Assembly (NCBI GenBank): GCA_963704035.1
Contig: CAVPGR010000002.1
Location: 372,001-436,000, forward strand
DNA: 64,000 bases
Direction: 5' to 3'
Source: JAOSJL01 sp963704035
Lineage (GTDB): Bacteria > Actinomycetota > Acidimicrobiia > IMCC26256 > JAOSJL01
This document shows, in pieces, positions 50,897 through 59,213 of this stretch; within the stretch, counting starts at the first letter, position 1; each line of letters opens with the position of its first letter. Position numbers and translations under genes: made by a program. The notes under the pieces are model-generated. The model searched no databases and was not told the origin of the DNA. It saw nothing but the letters and a program-made list of their open reading frames with translations.

Positions 50897-52183
50897 GTGG
50901 AGGAATCGGTCGGGATCGCGGTGGTGGCGGCGTTCATTGTCGTCTACGCGTCGGTGTCCGCCCGGCTCTCGCGTACCTGGATCACCGGCCCCATCGTCTT
51001 CGTGACGTTCGGATACCTGGTCGGACCCGACGTGCTCGACGTCGTGCCGCTCGGTCTGGAGAGCGAGCTCGTACGGACCCTCGCCGAGCTCACCCTGGTC
51101 CTGGTCCTGTTCACCGACGCGGCCCGAATCCACCTACGCGAGCTGCGACGTGAAAGCACGTTGCCGATCCGCCTGCTGGTGATCGGCATGCCGCTCACGA
51201 TCGCGGCCGGCACCGCGGTCGCGTACGGCCTGTTCGACATGGCTCTGTGGAGCGCGCTGCTGCTCGCGGCGGTTCTCACACCGACCGACGCCGCGCTCGG
51301 CCAGGTCGTGGTGGCGAGCCCTCGCGTCCCCGCCAGGATCCGTCAGACGCTCAACGTCGAGAGTGGCCTGAACGACGGCATCGCGGTCCCGTTCATCACG
51401 CTGTTCATCGCCGGAGCCTCCGCGACCCAGAGCGTTCGATCGGCTGACTACTGGGTGACGTTCGCCGCGAAACAGATCGGCTACGGCACGCTCGTCGGAA
51501 TCGGCGTCGGCCTCGTCGGCGGCTGGTTGGTCCAGCGCGCCACGGCCTCGGGCTGGATGGACGGCACGTTCCGCCAACTCGCCGTCCTGTCGCTCGCCAT
51601 CGGGGCTTTTTTCGGCGCAGAGGAGATCGACGGCAACGGGTTCATCGCAGCGTTCGTCGCCGGGATGGTCGTGGGAAACGTCACCCGCGAGGCCTGCTCG
51701 GGCATCTTCGAATTCACCGAGGACGAGGGCCAGCTCCTGGCGCTGATCACGTTCATGATCTTCGGAGGAGCCTTCGTCGGTCCGACGCTCGACGAGCTCA
51801 CGTGGGAGGTCGCCGTCTACGCGGTCCTCAGTCTCACCCTGATCCGCATGGTGCCGGTGGCCCTGGCATTCACGGGAGCCGGGCTGCGCCGCGACACCGT
51901 CGCCTTCGTCGGATGGTTCGGACCGCGAGGGTTGGCGTCGATCGTGTTCGGTCTCCTCGTGCTCGAAAGCGCCGACGTCCCCGCCAACGAAGAGATCTTC
52001 ACCGTCGTGACGTGGACGGTGCTGGTCAGCGTCTTCGCACACGGGCTGAGCGCCGTTCCGTTGTCGCGCGTCTACGGCCGCCGAATGGAGGCCGCGGCCG
52101 AGGAGCCCGGCATGGCCGAGATGGAGCCCGCGGCGCACCAGCGGCTCCGGTGGGTGCCGCACCACCTGCGCGACGGCGAGTAG
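50897..52183 (+). CDS. CPA1-family Na+/H+ (cation/proton) antiporter
   Basis: 428 residues from GTG 50897. About 12 membrane helices of the Na_H_Exchanger fold: VVAAFIVVYASVSARL, TGPIVFVTFGYLVGPDVL, LAELTLVLVLFTDAARIHL, LLLAAVLTPTDAALGQVVV and the core NVESGLNDGIAVPFI, whose Asn-Asp pair carries ion and proton in CPA1 exchangers. EIDGNGFIAAFVAGMVVGN and GWFGPRGLASIVFGLL follow. It exchanges Na+ or K+ for protons to control pH and ion balance. It lacks the long cytoplasmic tail of eukaryotic exchangers. Probably monocistronic with a leaderless promoter. Confidence 0.93.
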   Translation: MEESVGIAVVAAFIVVYASVSARLSRTWITGPIVFVTFGYLVGPDVLDVVPLGLESELVRTLAELTLVLVLFTDAARIHLRELRRESTLPIRLLVIGMPLTIAAGTAVAYGLFDMALWSALLLAAVLTPTDAALGQVVVASPRVPARIRQTLNVESGLNDGIAVPFITLFIAGASATQSVRSADYWVTFAAKQIGYGTLVGIGVGLVGGWLVQRATASGWMDGTFRQLAVLSLAIGAFFGAEEIDGNGFIAAFVAGMVVGNVTREACSGIFEFTEDEGQLLALITFMIFGGAFVGPTLDELTWEVAVYAVLSLTLIRMVPVALAFTGAGLRRDTVAFVGWFGPRGLASIVFGLLVLESADVPANEEIFTVVTWTVLVSVFAHGLSAVPLSRVYGRRMEAAAEEPGMAEMEPAAHQRLRWVPHHLRDGE

Positions 52184-52218
52184 TCGAGGCAAGAATCGAT
52201 CTGACGGGTCGGCACGTC

Positions 52219-52224
52219 TAGGCT
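52219..52224 (+). promoter_or_regulatory. -10-like TAGGCT, leaderless promoter for the amidohydrolase gene
   Basis: TAGGCT ends eight bases before ATG 52233; GACCGCCC between them lacks a Shine-Dalgarno sequence. Confidence 0.35.
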
Positions 52225-52232
52225 GACCGCCC

Positions 52233-53432
52233 ATGAGCGACTTCCCGAAGATCATCTCGGTCGACGATCACGTGGTCGAGCCGGCGAATGTCTGGCAGGA
52301 TCGCCTTCCGGCCAAGTACCGCGATGTCGGACCTCGCGTCGTGACCGAACCCCTGGGTGAGATGGTCTTCAAGGGCGGCAAGTTCACCTACGAGCCCGGG
52401 CCCGACGGACCGATGTGCGACTGGTGGCACTACGAGGACCTCGTCTGGCCTCAGACGCGACTCTCCGCGGCTGTCGGATTCGACCGCGACGAGGTGAAGA
52501 TCACCGCGATCACCTACGAAGAGATGCGCGATGGCTGTTACGACCCCGTGGCCCGGCTCGCCGACATGGACGTGAACCACACCGAGGCGTCGCTCTCGTT
52601 CCCGACGTTCCCGCGCTTTTGCGGCCAGACGTTCATGGAGGCGAACGACAAGGAGCTCTCCGACCTCTGCGTCAAGGCCTACAACGACTGGATGTTCGAC
52701 GAATGGTGCGCCGGATCCGACGGGCGCCTCATCCCGCTTCCGATCGTCCAGCTCTGGGACGCCGATCTGGCAGCCGCCGAGGTCCGACGCAACGCCGAGC
52801 GGGGCGGACACGCCGTGGCGTTCACCGAGATCCCTCCCTTCCTGGGGCTTCCGTCGGTACACGATCCCGACGGCTACTGGGATCCGTTCTTCGCGGCCTG
52901 TGCGGAGACCGACACGGTCGTGTGCATGCACATCGGGTCGTCGTCCAAGATGCCGTCCACGTCGGCTGACGCGCCGCCGGGAGTGGGTTCCACGCTCACC
53001 TACATGAACGCGGCGATGTCACTCACCGACTACCTGATGTCAGGTGTCTTCGAGAAGCACCCGGGCCTCGTCGTGGCGTACTCCGAGGGGCAGATCGGGT
53101 GGATTCCCTACATCCTCGAGAGGGCCGACGCCGTCTGGGAGGAGAACAGGGGATGGGCCGGCGTGCGCGACAACGTGTTGAAGCCGCCGAGCCAGTACTA
53201 CCGCGAGCACGTCTACGGCTGCTTCTTCAACGACGCCCACGGCCTCAACAACCTCGAGGCGATCGGTGTCGACACCGTCACCTTCGAGACCGATTATCCG
53301 CACTCGGATTCCACCTGGCCCGACACGCTCGAGATCGCCCAGCGCATCATGAAGGACCTCGACGAGGAGACGATCTACAAGATCGTGCGCGGCAACGCGA
53401 TCCGCATGCTCCACCTCGACCTCGACGAGTAG
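52233..53432 (+). CDS. Amidohydrolase family 2 protein
   Basis: 399 residues from ATG 52233. The start IISVDDHVVEPANVWQDRLP carries the first metal-site His (Asp-Asp-His). FPTFPRFCGQTFMEANDKEL, YNDWMFDEWC, VCMHIGSSSKMP (second His region), VAYSEGQIGWIPYILERAD and TFETDYPHSDSTWPDT (late Asp) follow the TIM-barrel order of PF04909. These enzymes are metal-dependent hydrolases or decarboxylases of cyclic and aromatic compounds, such as ACMSD. This type is common and multi-copy in actinobacteria that degrade steroids and aromatics. It differs from the pair at 12238-14032. Substrate unknown. Confidence 0.9.
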   Translation: MSDFPKIISVDDHVVEPANVWQDRLPAKYRDVGPRVVTEPLGEMVFKGGKFTYEPGPDGPMCDWWHYEDLVWPQTRLSAAVGFDRDEVKITAITYEEMRDGCYDPVARLADMDVNHTEASLSFPTFPRFCGQTFMEANDKELSDLCVKAYNDWMFDEWCAGSDGRLIPLPIVQLWDADLAAAEVRRNAERGGHAVAFTEIPPFLGLPSVHDPDGYWDPFFAACAETDTVVCMHIGSSSKMPSTSADAPPGVGSTLTYMNAAMSLTDYLMSGVFEKHPGLVVAYSEGQIGWIPYILERADAVWEENRGWAGVRDNVLKPPSQYYREHVYGCFFNDAHGLNNLEAIGVDTVTFETDYPHSDSTWPDTLEIAQRIMKDLDEETIYKIVRGNAIRMLHLDLDE

Positions 53433-54239
53433 TCAGGCGATACCCCACTCGCCTCTGATCGCCCAGGTGGTCCACGAGGCGAGACGCCAGTCGCCGGTGT
53501 CGGTCGTATGCACTTCATCGACGCTGCGCACAGGGCCGCCGAACTCGCCCGCCAGCGAGGTGGCGTAGCGGCTCCTGATCGGTCCGACGCTGCCGACCCA
53601 GACCTGGTCGATCTTCGGCCGCAACGCCGTACGCCAGTCGATCATGTGGCCCGCTGCGAGCGGATCACGCGCGGGCAGTGTCTCGAAGTACGAGACCGCC
53701 TTTGCCCACTGGTCGTCGTCGAAGTAGCGACCACCGATATAGGGCGGGATCGTCCAGTACATGACGGCTCCCGAGTCGCGCACGGTGGTCGTCATGGTGG
53801 TGACGGCCGCGTCCCACACGTTCCAGTCGGCAAAGCCGTTCCCGGTGAAGTTCCCGATCACGATGTCCGGGTCGAAGGAGTCGACAAGGAACTGGAGTTG
53901 CTCCTGGGGTGTGCGGTCCGTGGAGATCCACGTGGCGTGCACGGGACTGGTCCCGTTCTTCGCGCCGTTCTCGACGGTGGCGCTCATACCCTTGTCGGCC
54001 AGGCGCCGCGTGATCTCCGGTGCGGCCGAGACCAGGAGCGAGTCGCCGAAGAGGAGGACACGCTTTTCGTCCACGTGGGGTGGGGCGTTGTCGTGCTGGG
54101 GCATCGGATGGCCGATCCCGCAACCCACCACCAGCATCGCCAGGAGCGACACCACAAGGACCGTCGCCCGCGCCGGGGATCGCGTCGCTTCGTGTCCGGT
54201 CCCGTGTGTCGCGGCGCTCGCCGGCTGCGTGAGTCCCAT
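53433..54239 (-). CDS. SGNH-hydrolase-like lipoprotein
   Basis: 268 residues from ATG 54239. The N-terminus has about 25 hydrophilic residues, a hydrophobic segment and the lipobox SLLAMLVVGC (Cys about 40), so it is exported and anchored. LLFGDSLLVSAAPEITRRLA is the GDS block with nucleophile Ser; ENGAKNGTS gives the Gly region. IVIGNFTGNGFADWN supplies the Asn block, and VDEVHTTDTG the Asp-x-x-His block. Such enzymes deacetylate or transfer acyl groups on surface polysaccharides or peptidoglycan. It ends flush with the convergent amidohydrolase stop. Substrate inferred only in general terms. Confidence 0.78.
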   Translation of the reverse strand: MGLTQPASAATHGTGHEATRSPARATVLVVSLLAMLVVGCGIGHPMPQHDNAPPHVDEKRVLLFGDSLLVSAAPEITRRLADKGMSATVENGAKNGTSPVHATWISTDRTPQEQLQFLVDSFDPDIVIGNFTGNGFADWNVWDAAVTTMTTTVRDSGAVMYWTIPPYIGGRYFDDDQWAKAVSYFETLPARDPLAAGHMIDWRTALRPKIDQVWVGSVGPIRSRYATSLAGEFGGPVRSVDEVHTTDTGDWRLASWTTWAIRGEWGIA

Positions 54240-54321
54240 GTCGGATCCTTGTCGCGGTCCTTCGACCCCGGGGTCTCGCGTGTCTCATTCGACCGCTGAT
54301 TGCGCGATATGAGTGAAATGC

Positions 54322-54336
54322 ATCACGCTCCGTGAT
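54322..54336. promoter_or_regulatory. Inverted repeat ATCACG-CTC-CGTGAT
   Basis: Perfect 6-base arms with a 3-base centre in the 271-base spacer between the SGNH gene (minus) and the aldehyde dehydrogenase gene (plus), about 85 bases upstream of the start of the former. Operator-like; the regulator is unknown. Confidence 0.35.
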
Positions 54337-54407
54337 TCCGCACCTGTCTCACATCCGGGATGAGCCTGTCACCGGGGTGGGACACGCAGGACAGGTAGAC
54401 AGGCGGC

Positions 54408-54436
54408 TCGACGCCAGAATTAGAACACGTTATATT
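54408..54436 (+). promoter_or_regulatory. Promoter with embedded KstR-type operator
   Basis: -35 TCGACG (54408-54413), 17-base spacer, -10 TATATT (54431-54436). The 14-mer TAGAACACGTTATA (54421-54434) matches the KstR consensus TNNAACNNGTTNNA at every fixed position and overlaps the -10, where a bound repressor would block RNA polymerase. It would control the aldehyde dehydrogenase gene at 54511 and probably the LLM genes after it. Confidence 0.55.
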
Positions 54437-54510
54437 TTCGATGGTCGAGGCCGCGCAGACCGCGCAACGGCGAGATAATCCACCAGCGAACCGGGGAGCC
54501 ACACGCGCAC

Positions 54511-55989
54511 ATGGCCACAGCCACACCGACCGTCCGCGACGAATACCGACTGCTGATCGGCGACAGGTGGGTTCCCGGCTCCGCCGGCACCTACGACATC
54601 GTGAATCCGGCGACCGAAGAGGTCGTGGCACAGGCACCGGAGGGTTCGGCCGACGACGCCCGGGCCGCGGCGTCAGCGGCCAGAGCGGCTTTCGACGAGT
54701 GGTCACAGACGTCGCCCAAGGAACGTGCCGAGCTCATGCACGCCGCGGCTCGCCGGATCCACGAGCGCGCCGACGACCTGATCCCGCTCGTCATCGCAGA
54801 AACCGGCTGCACCGCCACGGTCGGCAAGCAGATGCAGGTACCGGTCGCCGCCAGTCGTTTCGAGCGGTACGCCCGCGGGGCACTCGAGCCGTCCGTCATC
54901 CCACTGCCGCCCCAGGAGGTGCCCGCCACCGCACTCGCGCCGGGCGGGATCATGGGAGCGATGGCGCGTCGCGCGCCCGTCGGAGTCGTGGCGTGCATCA
55001 CGCCCTACAACTTCCCGATCGTGAACATGGCCGGCAAGATCGGTCCGGCGCTCGCGATGGGCAACACCGTCGTCGTGAAGCCCGCACCGCAGGATCCGCT
55101 GGCCGTCATCGAGCTCGTCGCCATCCTCGAGGAGGTCGGTTTCCCGCCGGGTGTCGTGAACGTCGTCACCGGGTCGGGCCCCGAGACGGGGGAGGCGCTC
55201 GTCGACTCACCCGACGTCGACATGATCAGCTTCACCGGGAGCACCGGCGTCGGCATCCGCATCGCCGAGGCCGCGGGGCGCACCATGAAGCGGCTGCTGC
55301 TCGAGCTCGGCGGCAAGGGTGCAGGGATCGTCCGCGAGGACGCGGACCTCGAGAACGCCATCGGCCAGATCGGCTCGGTGTGGTCGTTCCACTCCGGGCA
55401 GATCTGCACGGCGCCGACGCGGGCGATCGTGCACAGGTCGCGCTACGAGGAGCTCGTGGGCGGGCTCACGAAGATGGCCGGCATGCTGCCGGTCGGCGAC
55501 CCCCTCGAGAAGGGAACCGTGGTCGGGCCGCTCATCAGCGGCGCGCACCGCGACCGCGTCGAGGGCTACGTCGGCATCGGACGCGACGAGGGCGCCGAGG
55601 TCGTGGCGGGGGGCGGACGCCCCGACATGGAACGCGGCTTCTACATGCAACCGACACTTCTCGCCGGGTGCAGCAACGACATGCGCGTCGTACGCGAGGA
55701 GATCTTCGGCCCCGTCATCGTGGTCATCCCGTACGACGATGATGACGAAGCGATCGCCATCGCCAACGACTCCGACTTCGGGCTCTACGACTACGTCTTC
55801 ACCGGCGACTCGGCCAAGGGTCTCGCGATGTCGCGGAAGTTGCGTGCCGGAAACGTCGGCATCAACACCGTGCAGCGCAACCACGAGACACCCTTCGGCG
55901 GTACGAAGCTGAGCGGTGTGGGTCGCGACGGCGGCTCGTTCGGCCTCCACGCCTACAGCGAGCTCCAGTCCGTCGTCTGGCCCGGCTAG
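54511..55989 (+). CDS. NAD(P)-dependent aldehyde dehydrogenase
   Basis: 492 residues from ATG 54511. ALDH superfamily: DIVNPATEEVVAQAPEGS at the start, VACITPYNFPIVNMAGKIGPALAMGNTVV (oxyanion Asn), SFTGSTGVGIRIAEAAG (cofactor), LLLELGGKGAGIV with the general base Glu, and FHSGQICTAPTR with the nucleophilic Cys (about residue 301). EIFGPVIVVIPYDDDDEAI and PFGGTKLSGVGRDGG are the late blocks. It oxidises an aldehyde to an acid. It heads a co-directional series with three LLM proteins behind a promoter that carries a KstR-type box. The natural aldehyde could come from LLM-type oxygenation or alcohol oxidation; this is inference. Confidence 0.93.
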   Translation: MATATPTVRDEYRLLIGDRWVPGSAGTYDIVNPATEEVVAQAPEGSADDARAAASAARAAFDEWSQTSPKERAELMHAAARRIHERADDLIPLVIAETGCTATVGKQMQVPVAASRFERYARGALEPSVIPLPPQEVPATALAPGGIMGAMARRAPVGVVACITPYNFPIVNMAGKIGPALAMGNTVVVKPAPQDPLAVIELVAILEEVGFPPGVVNVVTGSGPETGEALVDSPDVDMISFTGSTGVGIRIAEAAGRTMKRLLLELGGKGAGIVREDADLENAIGQIGSVWSFHSGQICTAPTRAIVHRSRYEELVGGLTKMAGMLPVGDPLEKGTVVGPLISGAHRDRVEGYVGIGRDEGAEVVAGGGRPDMERGFYMQPTLLAGCSNDMRVVREEIFGPVIVVIPYDDDDEAIAIANDSDFGLYDYVFTGDSAKGLAMSRKLRAGNVGINTVQRNHETPFGGTKLSGVGRDGGSFGLHAYSELQSVVWPG

Positions 55990-56067
55990 AGGCCCACCCG
56001 GGTACCCACGAGACCAGGGGCGCTGTCCGGCGTCCTCCACCTGCAACACGAGACAGCGAGGAACACC

Positions 56068-57195
56068 ATGGAGTTCGGAATCTTCCACTCGGGTCACATC
56101 CTGACCCAGGAGAACGACGAGGCGCAGGCCAAGTTGGAGCACACCCGCCTCATGGACGAGGTGGAGATCGGCGTCACCGGCGACAAGGTCGGCTTCAAGT
56201 ACTCGTGGTTCACCGAGCACCACTTCCTCGAGGAGTACTCGCACGTCTCGGCGAGCGAGGTCATCCTGAGCTACCTCGCGGGGCGTACCGAGCGAATTCA
56301 CCTGGGCTCGGGGATCTGGAACCTCACCCCGCCCGTCAACCCACCGGCCCGTACCGCCGAGCGGGTCGCCATGCTCGACCACGTGAGCGAGGGGCGCTTC
56401 GAGTGGGGCGTCGGTCGAGGGTCGTCCAGTACCGAGTACCAGGGCTTCGGGATCCCCGATTCGGACACCACCAAGGCCATGGCCGACGAGGTGCTGCCCC
56501 AGGTGCTCGAGATGATGAAGCCCGGCCGCTACTCCTACGACGGCGAGTGCTTCTCCATGCCCGAGCGCATGGTCCTGCCCAAGCCCTACACGCTGCCGCA
56601 CCCCCCGATCTGGATGGCGTGCGGTAGCCCCGCCACCTTCGAGAAGGCCGGGAAGATGGGTGTCGGAGCGCTCTGTTTCGCCTTGGGCTCGCCCTCCAAG
56701 CTCAGGCCTCTGATCGAGACCTACAAGGAGGCCGTGGCGGAGTGCGACAACCCCATCGGTGGCTACGTCAACAACAACGTGGCGGCGGTGAGCCGGCTCT
56801 TCTGCTTCGAGGACGGTGACCGTGCCCGCGAGGTGGCGGCCAACGCCGGCTCGGGCTACTACCAGAGCCTGGTGTTCAAGTGGCTCGACTCGGTGATGAA
56901 GCCCGAGGGCGTCCCCACGTGGCCGGAGATCCTGCCCGAGCCGACACCCGACGAGATCCGCAAGGCCGTGGAGCTGGGCGTGCTGGTCGCCGGCACGCCC
57001 GACGAGTGCGCCGTGGGTGTCCAACAGTACGTCGACGCAGGAGCCGACCAGATCATCTTCGGGCTGTTGAACAACAACGTCCCACTCGAGATCGTCCAGG
57101 AGTCGGCCGAGACGTTCGGGGCGCACGTGATTCCGAACTTCGACAAGAATCCCGTGCATTCGACCACGCTCCAGCGCGAAGAGCAGCTCGGCTGA
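56068..57195 (+). CDS. LLM-class flavin/F420-dependent oxidoreductase (alkanal-monooxygenase-like)
   Basis: 375 residues from ATG 56068 with GCGAGGA upstream. Luciferase-like TIM barrel: MEFGIFHSGHIL, WFTEHHFLEEYSHVSASEV (the luciferase-type His pair), GSGIWNLTPPVNPPARTAERVAM, SEGRFEWGVGRGSS and PHPPIWMACGSPATFEKAGKMG. The C-terminal region has VAGTPDECAVGVQQYVDAGADQIIFG. The WFTEHHF motif and length point to an FMN-dependent monooxygenase subgroup more than to strict F420 enzymes, but cofactor choice is not certain. It is in a series with an aldehyde dehydrogenase upstream and two further LLM genes. Confidence 0.88.
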   Translation: MEFGIFHSGHILTQENDEAQAKLEHTRLMDEVEIGVTGDKVGFKYSWFTEHHFLEEYSHVSASEVILSYLAGRTERIHLGSGIWNLTPPVNPPARTAERVAMLDHVSEGRFEWGVGRGSSSTEYQGFGIPDSDTTKAMADEVLPQVLEMMKPGRYSYDGECFSMPERMVLPKPYTLPHPPIWMACGSPATFEKAGKMGVGALCFALGSPSKLRPLIETYKEAVAECDNPIGGYVNNNVAAVSRLFCFEDGDRAREVAANAGSGYYQSLVFKWLDSVMKPEGVPTWPEILPEPTPDEIRKAVELGVLVAGTPDECAVGVQQYVDAGADQIIFGLLNNNVPLEIVQESAETFGAHVIPNFDKNPVHSTTLQREEQLG

Positions 57196-57228
57196 CCGTG
57201 CGACACTCGTCCTGATGGGCACGTTCTG

Positions 57229-58170
57229 ATGGGGATCGTTCCCGCCGGACACCTCGTGTGGGGTGTCCAGCTCCCGGTCGTCGCGCAGTCGCGGATGATC
57301 GCGTCGCCCTGGGAGCGCGGTGCGGGATCCGACGTGCTCGTGCAGGCCGCGCGCGCCGCCGACGAGGCCGGTGCCTTCTACGTGGCGGTGTGTGACCACA
57401 CGGCAATCCCGCGTGCCGCGGCCGAGACGATGTCGACGACCTGGTACCACCCGATAGCCACGCTGTCGTATCTCGCGGCCGTCACTCGGCGGACGCGGCT
57501 GATGACGAACGTGCTCGTGGGCCCCTATCGGCACCCGCTTGAGACGGCCAAGGCGTTCTCCACGCTCGACGAGCTGTCGGGGGGTCGTGTGCTGCTCGGC
57601 GTCGGAGCCGGCCACGTGCCCGGGGAGTTCGAGGTCCTCGGTGTCGACTTCGAAGCCCGGGGCCGAACCCTCGACGAAGCCATCGATCTGTTGCGCGTTG
57701 CATTCGCCGATGAGTACCCCGACTTCGACGGTCCGACGTGGCACGTGCACGACGTCGGTCTCTCTCCCCGGCCCGCTCAGGACCGCGTCCCGATCTGGGT
57801 TGGTGGTTCCTCCCGGCCGGCTCTGCGTCGTGCCGCCGTCCGCGGCGACGGGTGGATCCCGCAGGGAACGCCCCGCGGCGAGATGGTCGGCCAGATCGAC
57901 TATCTGCTGGGTCACCGCGACCAGGTCCGCCCCGGCGCGGAGATCGAGATCGGCGCGATGGTCGGCTGTTTCGTCGGCGAACCCGGCTGGGATGTTCCGC
58001 GAGGCGCTCTTGTCGGTTCGCCCGACGAGATCGTCGAGTCCTACAACGAGTACGGAACCTGGGGTGTGAGCCACCTCCAGGTCAAGCTGCACGCCCGGTC
58101 GATCGAGGAGTACTGCGACCAACTCGCCGCGTTCGGCTCGGAGGTCGCCCCTGACCTGGTGCGTCCCTGA
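57229..58170 (+). CDS. LLM-class F420-dependent oxidoreductase
   Basis: 313 residues from ATG 57229. LVWGVQLPVVAQSR at strand 1, AARAADEAGAFYVAVCDHTAI, TLSYLAAVTRRTRLMTNVLVGPYRHPLETAKAFSTLDELSGGRVLLGVGAGHVPGEFEVLG, then PIWVGGSSRPALRRAAVRGDGW. The LLGVGAGHVPGEFEVLG block and the length match the Rv2161c-type group of predicted F420-dependent enzymes. It lies 33 bases after the previous LLM gene and 27 bases before the next, so three LLM genes are probably co-expressed. Reaction unknown. Confidence 0.9.
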   Translation: MGIVPAGHLVWGVQLPVVAQSRMIASPWERGAGSDVLVQAARAADEAGAFYVAVCDHTAIPRAAAETMSTTWYHPIATLSYLAAVTRRTRLMTNVLVGPYRHPLETAKAFSTLDELSGGRVLLGVGAGHVPGEFEVLGVDFEARGRTLDEAIDLLRVAFADEYPDFDGPTWHVHDVGLSPRPAQDRVPIWVGGSSRPALRRAAVRGDGWIPQGTPRGEMVGQIDYLLGHRDQVRPGAEIEIGAMVGCFVGEPGWDVPRGALVGSPDEIVESYNEYGTWGVSHLQVKLHARSIEEYCDQLAAFGSEVAPDLVRP

Positions 58171-58197
58171 CGTGCGAAGACGAACAGGAGTAGCTAC

Positions 58198-59182
58198 ATG
58201 ACGATCACGATGCGGTTCGACCTGATGGTCCCCGACTTCGCGCCCGTTCCCGCACGCGACTACTACATCGCGTGCCTGGAGATGTGCGACTGGGCCGAAC
58301 AGCACGATCTCGGATTCATCGTGTTCTCCGAGCACCACGGCGTGGACAACGGGTGGCTGCCGGCGCCTCTCACGATGGCGGGCGTCATCGCCGGTCGAAC
58401 CGAACGCCTCAACATCACTGCGGCCGCCACACTCGTGACACTGCACGACCCCGTCCGCCTGGCCGAGCAGCTCGCCGTGCTGGATCTCGCATCGGGTGGC
58501 CGCGTCTCCATCGTGGCGGGGATCGGATACCGCCCCGAGGAGTTCGCCATGGCGGGCGTCGACAAGAGCCGGCGGGGCAAGATCCTGGAGGAGAAGCTCC
58601 AGGTGATGCTGAAGGCGTGGACGGGTGAGCCGTTCGAGTGGGACGGCCGCACGATCCGCGTCACGCCCAAGCCGTTCACCCAACCGCATCCCCTCGTCAT
58701 GGTCGGTGGGTCGAGCGAGGCCGCGGTTCAGGCGCGCCGCCCGGATGGGTCTTCCGTTCTTCGCCGCGGATGTCGACGAACGTTTCGACGATTGGTATGC
58801 GGAGGAGGCGGCGGCGCACAACCAGGAGGGCGGCTTCGTGATCCAGCCGCACGGGTCCACGTTCGTGTTCGTCACCGACGACGTGGATCGGACGTGGGAG
58901 GAGATCGGGCCGTACCTGCTGCACGAGGCCCAGATGTACGACTCGTTCCAGGTCGAGGAGCAGGCGTCCGCCGTGCACGTGTCGGGCGCCGAGACGGTCG
59001 ACGACGTCCGGGCAACCGGGGCGTATTCGGTCGTGACCCCCGACGAGGCTGTCGCCCTGGCGAAGGAGGCGGGACCGGCGGGAGCGTTCGTGCTCAACCC
59101 ACTGAGTGCGGGAATCCCTCCCGAGCTCGGATGGAGATCGCTCGAGCTGACCGCCGCCGAGGTGCTGCCACGTCTGTCCTGA
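58198..59182 (+). pseudogene. LLM-class oxidoreductase, interrupted by a +1 frameshift
   Basis: Starts ATG 58198 with AGGAG upstream. The first part has MRFDLMVPDFAPVPARDYYI, LGFIVFSEHHGVDNGWLPAP, LTMAGVIAGRTERLNI, ATLVTLHDPVRLAEQLAVLD and GRVSIVAGIGYRPEEFAMAG, then PHPLVMVGGSSEAAV. The frame breaks at about 58728-58730; removing C 58729 gives RRAARMGLPFFAADVDERFDDWY and runs to 59182. The restored length is about 327 residues, normal for the family. The C-terminal part is intact in the other frame, so this is either a base error or a very recent loss. Third LLM gene of the cluster. Confidence 0.83.
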
Positions 59183-59213
59183 GCTCGCTCACCGGGTGCG
59201 AGTCCAGCGCGCG

